From: Penaeus vannamei | Lineage: Eukaryota; Arthropoda; Malacostraca; Decapoda; Penaeidae | Reading direction: 5' to 3' | Assembly: GCF_042767895.1 (NCBI RefSeq) | Contig: NC_091568.1 | Location: forward strand, 40,050,082 to 40,067,581 | Length of the DNA stretch: 17,500 nucleotides | Shown: piece by piece, positions 1 to 17,500 of the stretch | How the letters are laid out: every line of letters starts with the position of its first letter | Numbering within the stretch: position 1 is the stretch's first letter | Notes under the pieces: model-generated | What the model was told of the DNA's origin: nothing | The model's input: the letters and a program-made list of their open reading frames with translations, nothing else | Database searches by the model: none | Program-made: the position numbers and the translations under genes

Positions 1-946
1 GTTCCCAAGTTGTTGCTCTTTAACGGTTGCAATTTGTCATGTGTTAGTTTATTTGAGCGTCAGGTATTTAGACAAAACAACACCAAGGATGCAAGGCATA
101 TTATATTGTATATGTAAGATTTACATAACCGTTATGTTTGAATAATGTTATAATTCCTATTTAATCCAGCATGTCATTGCTGGTCCATTAGGTATTTCCT
201 CACCTGGACCAATGAAGCTTTTCCATTACAACGACATGATATTGCATTTAATGTGTGCTTTTATATTTTAGTGTGTTCTACGAGGGTAATAGTTTTTGGT
301 GAAAAATATTAGATTCAGGAATGTAAATTAAAATTTAATGTCAAAATTGAGTTCCCTTTGCCCCCCAAAAATTCATAAATGTAGCAGAAGGAATTAGGCT
401 GATTTCCTCGTTATGTTTCAATTTATGATCAAAATCAGTCACAGTTTTACTCATTGGATGTCACTGAATCATCAAATGTTTGGCTTTAGACTTACTTTCT
501 ACACTTGTTATAGTTTATATGGATGTGGGTTATGCATAGTTTTATGACCTCTGCAAGTTTTGTGGCTAACAGAAAAGTTACAGGGAATGAGAAAGATTTT
601 GTGAAGTGGTGATACTTGCGATTTCAGAAAAGTATTCATTGTTTACCTCCGTTGGGTAGCAGGCTGACTAGTGAAATAGATTCACTTAGTCCAAGTATTA
701 GCAAGTGATATTTCAAACCCTTTCTCTCTATGCTTGTTGTCTTTTTTCTCATAAGTCAGTATAAGCTATCTAGTTATGGTTAAGTTACTGAGTCAGCAAT
801 GTAATGATTAATCCTTGAGGGCTGTGTTGCTTCCTTGTACAAATATTTATTTGTTTTGGTCATTGTTAACTTTTGACAAGACGTGTATTTATATATTGTT
901 ATATTTGTGTGTAATGTGGTCTTATCAACTCTATTCTCTATCTGAC

Positions 947-950
<4 letters not shown>

Positions 951-1029
<79 letters not shown>
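951..1029. repeat. (AT)n microsatellite, about 39 copies
   Basis: An uninterrupted alternating AT run of about 79 bases. It creates a spurious Ile-Tyr reading frame. Confidence 0.98.
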
Positions 1030-1030
<1 letters not shown>

Positions 1031-1406
1031 CTCTGAAAGTGATATGTGTACTTCAGTCTTTTTTTAGCACTTATGTATTTTCTTGGAAAAACTTTTTTTT
1101 TTTTATGTGGGCTTTAGGAATCCTGCAGGAAAAATGTGTTCAGAAGTGGCATGATAAATGCTTATATCAGGATAATATTTGATAAAATTTTATAGACCAG
1201 TGTTTAAGAATTTTGTTTACTGTGAGAAGAAAGAGGAAAGATAGGAGAGACATTGATGTTTTTGGAAATGTTTCTCAAGTACTTTCCAGACTGCTGCTGT
1301 TTTCCAAGGTTTGTCTAACCTTTCAACTGGATTTCTGTCTGGATAACTGTAGAGCCTTTCATATGTGCAGATCTGTGCTAGTGCGTATGGAGCAATTCGA
1401 GTTAGA

Positions 1407-1495
1407 AAGTGTGTGTGTTTGTGTTATTGAGTTAGTATGAGGTTGTGTGTGGCCGAGTGTGCGTGTGTGCGTGTGAGAGAGTGAGAGTGAGAGTA
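1407..1495. repeat. Degenerate (GT)n/(GA)n microsatellite
   Basis: GTGTGTGTTTGTG is followed by interrupted GTGTGCGTG and then GAGAGTGAGAGTGAGAG. This is an old compound repeat. Confidence 0.8.
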
Positions 1496-4400
1496 AGAAT
1501 TTACCTGAAACATCATTTTATACTGATATGTGATTATAACAGATTCAATAAGAAATAAAATTGTTACAGTAATTAAAAACCTAACTTGTGACAGATCTTC
1601 ATTTTTTTTTTTCATAATGAGATTATTTATTCAGGATATGCAATAGAAAGATTATTGAGTTAGCAGATACACAGATTGACTGATATATTAATTATTATTT
1701 TTAAGAAGAGATATAAAACTAGCAAGTTGCACTGAAATGGATGACTTAGTTGTTACATTTTGGAAAGTGGTTGCATATGAACAAAATTGAAATGGAAAAT
1801 GTGTGAACATTTACTGATTGAGTGATATGTCTTTTTAATATGCAACTGATCATTGTTATATCTCAGAAGTATACTGTTCCACAATGAATGAAAAAGTGAT
1901 TTAGGAATCTTGTTAATAGCTTTTTGTTTAAACTGCTACACATATTCTTTAACTACTTGATATATTGTATTTATGTAATAACCAGGGTCGAGTATGGGAA
2001 GATGTAATTATGATAAAACATTTTAACTAGACTTTCTTAATATTTAAGATAACAAACTCAACAGGTTTTGTGTGGAAATGCCTGTACTGTCAAATCAACA
2101 GAAAGGAAAGGATATATAAGAATAATGTTTTAAGATAGATATTCACATTTGCTATTGGTCTGAGGTAAGATTATGGAGATAAACAAGGAATATTAGATCG
2201 GACTTTCATATGTATATGTAGATAATGTTTGTGAAAATTATTTTCTTTGTATGTATATTTAATTGGGTCTTTGTTATACTTCCAAGTATTAAGGCATTGG
2301 ATATATTCAATATACTAGATGAATGCACTGAATTTCTTACCTACAGTATCATAGGATTTTATTGGTCTAAAGTATTATTCCTCCCAATTATAGAATTATA
2401 AAAGATCAGACATTTTGGACAATTATCAGTGAAATAAAAATGGAAGACTATTTTGTGTATATTTGCAGTATTATTGTATAAGAAGTGATCATTTTGAGTT
2501 CTGAGATTCTGAGGAGCAGTTACTTAGGTGAATATCAGTATTCCATAGTATAAGGTACCAAGAAAAGTGGCAGATGTCAGACTGTACCGCAACATTTATT
2601 GGAAAAAAGGGAAGAAAAAGTAAAAAGAATGTGTTTTGTATCATGAAGCATCAGATCCCCATTTATGACATACAAACTGCTGTGTGTTACGGCCTGTGGC
2701 AGTCCAGAGTAAGGATGCAGTTTACCACGATAATGTAGGAATAATCACCGAATAATCTTCGACCTAATGGAAGCATGTAATAATTGTATCCACTCAAGAC
2801 TTCTTTAATATTCATACTCTATTTTATGATAAAAAAAAGTTGTAGAGGAAATACAACTTAACCATAAGTAGAAACACAGTAGTTAGGTCTTCATGCTATA
2901 AAGAATTACAACATAGTTAAATGTGAAATTATTTTTCTAGTCATTTCACTGCCACACTGCAAGAATATATATTGTTACATTTGCCTCCATGACAAGTGAA
3001 TTAGTTTATGGACCAGGTTAAATAGTTATGAACCATAGTTGTAGCTACGGATAATTTCCAACGTGGTCGTCATTGCCTGTGTAGGATTTCCACATTTCAG
3101 CATTTGTATTATGCTAAAAGTATATAATTAGTCACTTTGCTTTCAAATTTACATACCAATGAATGAAATTTCTTTTCTCAGAGAGCAAGAAAATTATCAT
3201 TGTACAAAAATATATTTATTGAAATATTCTGATTGTTAGTCAGTGATTAAGTGTTTAAGATTGAAATTTTATACTAACATATAAAATCATTGAAATATAT
3301 AAATAGAGGTGTATAATGTTGATAATAACTTTTTGAAATTTTACATTTACATGGATTATATTTATAACTAGTTTCCTGATTAGTGGCTTTGTGAATATCA
3401 TTTGCAGTCACTTTTAGCTTGTAAAGAGGTGTGCCAACAGAAATTTTCATCAAAGTTGCCCAGTCAAAAAATAGTGAATAAATGGATTAAGGTGAATTAG
3501 AAGTGCATTGATGTGAGAAATTCATATTTTAATAGGCGTTTTTAAGCTTTTGAAGATTGTTTTGGGCATATGTAATTTTGATTGCAATATAATATCTCTG
3601 TCATTTTTTATTATTTTTCATGTTTCTTCTTGAGGTATATTCAACATTTTCAGACAATATGAGCATGTGTATAAACATGTGTATACATTTATACATACAC
3701 TGAAAGGCTGAGAGTCTTGATTTGTACCTAAATAATCAATTGGCTCTACTATGCTGATATGAGATTAGTCTTCTTGAATTTTCACTTTCATGTAGGAAAT
3801 GTAAAACAATGGAAGGATTATCACACTGGTGCTGTTTGTTTATACTTTACGTGGGCAAGCTGTGCTAAAGGAGGAGCTAGTCTGGATGAAGAGCAAGGCT
3901 TTGACCTAGAACTATATAGGTCTTGGGTGTGCCAGTAATAAATAGCAAAATAGTTGGAAGAAGTCTAAAGAGTGCTAATGTGACAATGCTTTTATCAACC
4001 AGGAAAGAACACTAAGACTAGACAAGTAGGTGTATTTATTTCTTGTATATGGTAAATATATTAGAGACAATGAAGAGGTGGGAAAGCTTTGGACACTGAC
4101 AAAGATCTTTAGTGGCTATCTTAGGGTTTGTTTACATGATCAGTTTTATTGCACGGCACCGAAACCTTTTCTCAAAACTGACGGCATAGGCAAACACAAC
4201 CTAAATTTAAATGTTTATTGGAGATAGTGCCTGGTTAGTATTTTGTAAAAATTTGTATATGTTCTGGTTTCTAAAGGAGTTGCTGACACTTTAAATCTGA
4301 CATCTGGACTCATCATTGCATTCACATCTTGAGCAGTAGTGCTTGTAACTTTGCATTGTGCTCCAACTCTATCCTTCAGCCCTGATCCAAAATATGACCA

Positions 4401-5138
4401 TGTAGAGTGACTGTAAGCAAGCCCTTAAGAGATGTAAAAAAAATTCTCCCCCACAAGGTTCCCCCCCTCTGCACCAGCCAGGCAATGGCAGTGCCAAATA
4501 TATTGTCACTTTGTGTATCTATGATTAGCAATGCATGCTTCCTCTTGTATTCTGTATGTTGTATCCAATACTTTGTTCAACTCTGCAGTCTTGTGCTCAT
4601 TTAGGTTGCTGCTTGTAAACATCTGTTCCCAGAAAATATTTACTAGTTTCAAGTTCTTGTCTTCCTTTCTCCCATGTGCCAAAATTCCCCTGGAGTTTTG
4701 TGATGTATTGTTAGATGTAGACGTGCAGAAACCTACCAAATGCTATGACTGATATTCATATTGTCATTAACCTAGCATCAAACGTGTACTTGTACTATAT
4801 ATGTAAATGAAGAACTTTTTAAAAGTTTCAGAAGGAACAGTAGGTGTTTGTTTGTCCATATTTGTAGATTTTCTGATTACAAGAAATTGTTTTCAAAGCT
4901 GAGCTGGTAACCAGTAGGTCAGATATCCAGCTCACATAAAGGTGAAGAAAAAGAATGGTGTAAATTTTGAATCTGCATAATTTTTGTTTTTATTAAAATT
5001 GATCTGTTGTTACTTCGAAGGAACCATAGTTGTTTTTATGCAATTTGTTATTTACTTACTATTATGAAACTATATTGCAGTAACTATGTTCTTGTGATTG
5101 TAGTTTTCCAACATTCCTGTTCAAATATGCAAATGGGG

Positions 5139-5157
5139 AAAAAAAAAAAAAAAAAAA
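5139..5157 (+). repeat. Poly-A run
   Basis: A run of 19 A follows ATGGGG. It has no visible target-site duplication or retrogene body next to it. Confidence 0.9.
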
Positions 5158-5258
5158 GGTTATGATATTACCTTTTAATAGTTTGCTAATTGTTATTCTT
5201 ATCAGTAACACTCCTCTGTAATGATGCTAGTTTGGTGCATCTTTATTCTTCAGCAATG

Positions 5259-5264
5259 AATAAA
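5259..5264 (+). terminator. Possible polyadenylation signal AATAAA
   Basis: AATAAA in CAATGAATAAACC. It would suit the 3' end of a plus-strand transcript entering from the left. It is weak evidence in AT-rich sequence. Confidence 0.2.
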
Positions 5265-5275
5265 CCTGAAATCCT

Positions 5276-7766
5276 CTAGCTCTGTTTTCTTTTAACATAT
5301 AACATCAGTTCTCTCATGCACAGACTCCTTGGATGTACAGTCCTCTCAGCTTCCAAGTTCATCACTAAATGAGATGTCCGACAGGTTCTACTCGTGGACA
5401 TGGTGATAGTAAGGAGCATGTTTCCCATATAAGAGTAATAACTGGTTGTTTGGCTGCTTACACACAGGCAGTGCCGAGTCACACCTTATGGGGGTGGTGT
5501 GTATTATCTTGTGCAGGTTTGGTAATTTGAAGCAAGAAATTATGAAACGGTTCAAGAGAATACTGGTCAAATGTCAAAGCAAATATGCAAGGGTTGTGAA
5601 TATATATTGTAAAACAAGCAAATAAACTGCAAATTCACATTCTCATTGGGATTTTTGATGGGGGGGAAAAAAGAAAAAAAAATGGAAGAGATCAATATTT
5701 TATTGCAGGAGTCAGATTAAGGTACATGTCACATTTTGGGACTCGTGATAAAAAAAAAAAAAAAAGCAGAAACACTTCCATTTCTAAACGACCATCTATT
5801 GTTGGTATTTTTTGTGAAATCTTGTTTTAATGTACACCCAAGTTTTCTCAAAAGTCAGCAATAGAGGTAAAACACAACATTATATAAAATATATAACAAT
5901 AAACCATATAGACTATATATAAGCACTTGTTTAAATAGTTTATATGAATGATTCTTAAGCCCTATTTCAGTCACACCCCTACAAAGGAGGAAAATAACCA
6001 ATTTTCTTAAACTAGAATGCAGAACTGATACAAAAATATACTCATAATAATGACAGATAAATGTGTATATGCATAATACTGAAATTTGTTACCTACTTAA
6101 CATGATTATAGTGCACTACTTGTATTTTTATAAATATATTCATGTATAAATATTTTTTTAAAATATATATTTTGCTCTACATACAAACATGAATTGCATG
6201 AGCTCAATGCACCCCTTTTTCTCAACATACTCATACCTATGGGAATAAACTGCAGAGAACTGAACATTTGAAGATAAAAAATAATAATACAGGACTGGTA
6301 ATTGAACCCACGATTAAAAATGACTCGAGTAAATTTCATCAAAGCTTTACAGTAATAAAGGCTACCTTTAATGTATGGAGAAATTTTTGATTTCACTAGT
6401 TCGAAAACCTGTTTTGCGCTGTAGTGATATTTCTACAAAGACTTGAGTTATTGAAATTAAAAATACAAAGCTATTAAACCCTCAAGAAACTTTATGATTA
6501 TGAAAGACATGTGTAACAAAAGGCAGAACTCAATTACCTTATACCGTCTATCAAACGGACAATAAACATGAGCTCATAATCACCCTTTCTGTTTTTGTCT
6601 TTCAGCTTAGGAAACTGGTCTACAATAAATCTCATTTTTTTTCTACTTTGCATTGTGTATACATAGCAAAAGCCATGAACTAATGCATATGAATTTTCCG
6701 ACAAGCTGGTTTTACATAACATTCATTCATTGTTTTATATACACATTTGCTCACCATTAGTGATTCTGCTTCAATGTTATACAGACTCTAATGTTGTACA
6801 ATGTCGAGACCTGCCTCGTCCATACCTGCGAATACAAAATGAAGAATTTATGTGTTTGCCATTTAGTTCAACTTAATTTTCATCTGTTAGAAAATGATAC
6901 ATGTACTATTCTGAACACTGGTTAAAAAATAAACTTCAAGGACTGAAGAAGTTGCATTTAACTTTGTCATAGCGCATCATACCACCACGTCCATGTGATA
7001 AGGAAAAGAGAAGAATCAAATATTATCAAATAATGTTCCTATTTGCACGCGTACAAAGAAATGTGCAGTACAGACGTTCCTAGGGGGTCCGCGAGAGAAG
7101 TTCAATTTTAGGTTTCAGTGTTACATGTATGATTATTCAAGATAAAGTTGTCAAAGATTTACTTTCAGATTTACATCTTTAAGCAATGCCATTTACCTAA
7201 TGATATACTCAGTTATTAATTGTTTAGAGCTCTGTCAGTAGTAGGCTATCAAAATGAAATTTGAAATTGTATCAAAAGGGGTCTTTGGTGATGAAAAGAT
7301 TGGGAACTACTAATATAGGAGTTAAGGCTAACGCAGACAAAACTTCTGTGTATAGGATTCAAAAACAAGAAAACAATTGCACTTGCTTCAGTCCAAGGTA
7401 TACAAGTTCTTATACAGACCTTGCTTCAGTTACTGCTACTTAGCTGTCTCATTAGCCCTACCTCATGGACGTCGATATTGGAGCCGAACCACAAAACAAA
7501 GAATCCTCAAAATCTTCTCTATAACCGGGGATTTCGATGGTAATCTGAAAACAAAAAGGGATAAACTCCATTCCACGAGAAACCTTGTCCAACACGCCAA
7601 AATACACCCTTATAGACACAAATGCCAAGACATTTTCGTTATAAAAAAGTTTACGATTTGTTTACAGCGAATAGAATATCTAAAAGAGAACTACCTTAAT
7701 GTTAAACTGTATATTAGAACTGCAATAGTACGATCATATTTATTCAATACTCTGTAAAGCTCCTGG
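5276..7766. other. AT-rich stretch downstream of the transporter gene
   Basis: I see no convincing exon. Poly-A runs lie near 5662-5681 and 5750-5765. Short minus-strand frames (96 codons at 6106-6396, 62 at 6534-6722) have no recognisable similarity. It may hold the 3' UTR of the minus-strand transporter if the last exon lies lower than proposed, or be intergenic. A 126-codon plus-strand frame at 7377-7757 is not recognised. Confidence 0.45.
7739..7744 (-). terminator. Possible polyadenylation signal AATAAA
   Basis: The minus strand reads AATAAA here, downstream of the candidate stop at 7767. It would fit the 3' end of the transporter gene, but the base composition makes chance AATAAA common in this window. 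Confidence 0.3.
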
Positions 7767-15632
<7,866 letters not shown>

Positions 15633-15637
15633 CACAC

Positions 15638-15662
15638 CTGGGCGGCAGGAGGAGGAAGTGGT
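15638..15662 (-). other. 3' splice acceptor in the 5' UTR
   Basis: On the minus strand a run of C and T about 20 bases long ends in CCCAG at 15638, six bases before the ATG. A CACTACC-like branch sequence lies upstream. This looks like a true acceptor, implying that a noncoding first exon and the promoter lie beyond 15640. I could not place that exon. Confidence 0.5.
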
Positions 15663-16317
15663 AGTGGCTTATGCGGAGAAGAGGGTCACCCAGCGGCACC
15701 CTTTCGTTCCGCAAACTGATATCTATATAACGTCAAATTAATGTATTTCTATGATTAGGATATGTAATGTAGGTAGATAGGTCAATAGATAGAACTATAT
15801 TCACCATTGCATCTTGTGGGGTAAGTACATCTAAAAGCTTAACGGAGAATAGTTAAGGCCTATGACAACACGGTGGAACACTGGAGTCAAAGTAGATAGA
15901 AATTGCAATGAACAGAAAAGACAAGATATATTTTCTACTCTTTCCAAACCGTTATTTCGACATTGCCGCCTACACCGCTTTGTTTACATCCAGCCCTGGC
16001 AAACGACTGCCTGTCAAGCGCTATCTTGACAAGAAAAATCTCTGTGCAGACCTCCACCACTGCCACCTCTCCTCTCCCCCAGGGACCCCACAATCTCCGC
16101 ACTACTATTTTTCTCTTCACATTTCTAATAACCCATGTCATAATCTTATGTCTTTTTTTAATCTTTTCTCCCCCACCCCTTCTCCAACTGGCGCATGATA
16201 CAGCTCTCGGGGAATCCGCAGGAACAGTACACGGGGCGAATTAACACCGGCCGCCCCCTCTCAGGATGCCATACGTCCCCTCCCCCCACGCCCCAGAATA
16301 ACTCTCAGGGGATCACA
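15663..16317. other. Upstream flank or 5' UTR intron
   Basis: I recognise no coding exon. The left half is AT-rich; the right half (16040-16300) is C- and CT-rich on the plus strand. Short frames of up to 96 codons look random. If the acceptor at 15638 is real, this is intron of the transporter gene. Confidence 0.5.
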
Positions 16318-16722
16318 ATGACAAAGTAAGATTTGCCGCCAACAAAACCCAGGCAATGGTTGTTTCCTGCTCTCCAGCTGCATCAGATGTCATGAAGGAT
16401 AAGCTCTTAATGAACAACACCGAGGATTTCATTTCAATCCTTGATGTGGACATAGACAATGATCTCAGATTTAACAGACACCTCAGCAGGATCTACAAAA
16501 TAGGTGACAGCTGCTCTCCTGAATCTTCAAGGAATTCTCGCGCCGTACAAGTCCCAGAGCAGACCACATCTAGAAAATGCCTCGTTGGCCTGGTCTTCTG
16601 AGTCCACCAGCCTCAACAGGCTAGATGAAAGAGAAAAACGGGCTCTCAGGCTTATCCAGGACGCCAACAAGATCGTAGCGACGTCGGGGCTCTAACGGTG
16701 CTTCACAACAAGGTCTGTTTAA
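16318..16722 (+). pseudogene. Decayed LINE reverse-transcriptase C-terminal fragment
   Basis: Three plus-strand segments in different frames read in order as the C-terminal part of a jockey/CR1/RTE-like retrotransposon polymerase. First is DKVRFAANKTQAMVVSCSPA through ILDVDIDNDLRFNRHLSRI (16320-16500). After a frameshift comes VTAALLNLQGILAPYKSQSR, then ENASLAWSSES and LNRLDEREKRALRLIQDA (16501-16675). After a second shift comes DVGALTVLHNKVC (16679-16719). The order and spacing match the thumb and connection region just after the catalytic domain in such elements. The catalytic part and endonuclease are absent, and no poly-A tail or target-site duplication is visible. It is a dead 5'-truncated or fragmented copy, oriented opposite to the transporter gene. 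Confidence 0.85.
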
Positions 16723-16774
16723 GTACAGGTCTCGTCACTTCGGGGTTCTGCGCAGCTTTGGGCGATAAGGCCTA

Positions 16775-16790
16775 TGACGTCACGTGGCGT
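16775..16790 (+). promoter_or_regulatory. CRE/E-box composite motif, copy 1
   Basis: TGACGTCACGTGGCGT combines a full CRE palindrome (TGACGTCA) overlapping a CACGTG E-box. Its exact reverse complement recurs at 17360-17375. It could bind bZIP (CREB/ATF) or bHLH-Zip (MITF/TFEB, USF) factors. Function is inferred from the motif only. Confidence 0.4.
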
Positions 16791-17087
16791 GGACGGAGAG
16801 CGGGGGGGGGGGGGGAGGGGAGAGGATGGGAGGATGGGAAGGAGATAATAGAAAACGGTAGCAAATGAGCAAATACTTTAGTAATTTTAGATATAGGTCA
16901 TATCGTATATTTTACGTGGATTCAGTTTTGTAATTCTCATGCTGCAGCTTAGATATGGTATAAGTAAAATATACAAAGACGACTTGGCATAGTTAAACTC
17001 CAAGTTTTTTTTTTATTAACTTATTATAAAACAAATCATACAGCCAACGTATCACAACACGCACTGCATAAAATAAATAAGTAGGGC

Positions 17088-17138
<51 letters not shown>

Positions 17139-17359
17139 GTATGTCAGTATATACATAAATATGATATATATATGTATATATATTTACAAATAATAATGAT
17201 AATAATAATAACAATAATCACTGAACAATTACAGGGCATTGCGGCTTTGCGCGCGCCAGTCAGTCAAGCGAGAGAAAACGGGAGAGCGAGAGAGATCCTT
17301 CCGGCTCTACATCACACCCAAGAATGATTACTCGAGTAGCGTCGAACCCCCAGGGTTAT
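16791..17359. other. Noncoding flank between the CRE/E-box copies
   Basis: G-rich at 16801-16840 (with a run of 13 G), then AT-rich, then a (TA)n tract, then a GC-richer part from about 17230 with GCGCGCGCC and TCAGTC, which resembles an arthropod initiator. No coding exon is seen. Confidence 0.5.
17093..17136. repeat. (TA)n microsatellite, about 22 copies
   Basis: Alternating TA, followed by further short TATATG stretches to about 17182 and an (AAT)n-like run (ATAATAATAATAA) near 17194. Confidence 0.97.
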
Positions 17360-17375
17360 ACGCCACGTGACGTCA
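17360..17375 (-). promoter_or_regulatory. CRE/E-box composite motif, copy 2 (inverted)
   Basis: ACGCCACGTGACGTCA on the plus strand is the exact reverse complement of the motif at 16775-16790. It lies in a CpG-containing stretch (17230-17420) that may be a promoter region. Confidence 0.4.
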
Positions 17376-17456
17376 AGCGTGAGCCGGACGAATTTGAGCC
17401 GCTCAGAGACGATACCTGGAGTTGTATGGACTTTGTTTCACAAGGTTCGGGTGGTG

Positions 17457-17463
17457 GGAGAGA

Positions 17464-17500
<37 letters not shown>
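17457..17500. repeat. (GA)n microsatellite cut by the window edge
   Basis: A GGGAGAGAGAGG start leads into a pure GA run that continues past the end of the window. Confidence 0.95.

Larger units (their letters stand above)
1..5275. other. AT-rich noncoding stretch (3' UTR or intergenic)
   Basis: No open frame here exceeds about 77 codons, and none resembles a known protein. The stretch is strongly AT-rich, with (AT)39 near 951, GT/GA-rich sequence at 1410-1495 and a poly-A run at 5139-5157. AATAAA occurs on the plus strand at several places, including 5259-5264. It could be a long 3' UTR of a plus-strand gene lying to the left, but nothing in the sequence proves transcription. Confidence 0.5.

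Noticed and set aside
815..1036. 73-codon frame ending in Ile-Tyr repeats
   Set aside because: Created by the (AT)39 tract.
5139..5157. Poly-A run as the tail of a retrocopy
   Set aside because: No recognisable gene body upstream and no flanking target-site duplication; simple A runs are common here.
7377..7757. 126-codon plus-strand frame (VYKFLYRPCFSYCY...) faintly like a LINE polymerase C-terminus
   Set aside because: The likeness is limited to a short LYRPxxSY-type match with no second motif in order; too weak to call.

Overview
The window is nuclear DNA of an animal with introns. The most likely source is a decapod crustacean such as a penaeid shrimp. The grounds are spliced coding exons with GT-AG borders, a very high density of microsatellites ((AT)n, (GA)n, (AC)n, poly-A/T), several minisatellites, and a decayed LINE reverse transcriptase. 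The organism call is inference; nothing here names a species.

One gene can be read almost completely, on the minus strand from about 15637 down to about 7767. I assembled eleven coding exons by hand (15632-15419, 14431-14145, 13200-13105, 12094-12021, 11896-11749, 11598-11439, 11120-10957, 10068-9878, 9501-9406, 8757-8589, 8249-8070). Every junction has a GT donor, an AG acceptor and a matching phase, and together they give exactly 593 uninterrupted codons. A twelfth, weakly supported exon (7814-7767) would supply a stop codon, for about 608 residues. The product is a major facilitator superfamily transporter of the SLC18B1 type, the family of the vertebrate vesicular polyamine transporter. 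It has an unusually long (~135 residue) charged N-terminal cytosolic region.

Layout: 1-7760 is AT-rich and holds no convincing coding exon. It contains an (AT)39 tract, poly-A runs and scattered AATAAA motifs; it may include 3' UTRs or be intergenic. 7767-15637 is the transporter gene. Its introns are heavily colonised by tandem repeats: (GA)95 in the last intron, 62-bp, 42-bp, 30-bp and 18-bp minisatellites, and a 400-bp purine (GGA)-rich tract. Three of these arrays sit within about 25 bp of a splice site. 15640-16300 is the upstream flank or a 5' UTR intron. 16318-16722 is a frameshifted LINE reverse-transcriptase C-terminal remnant on the plus strand. 16723-17500 is a flank with a GC-rich stretch and two inverted copies of a 16-bp CRE/E-box composite motif.

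I see no operon, CRISPR array, prophage or other prokaryotic system. The points that repay a second look are the minisatellites lying against splice sites, the inverted CRE/E-box pair upstream of a vesicular transporter gene, and the uncertain last exon beyond the (GA)95 tract.
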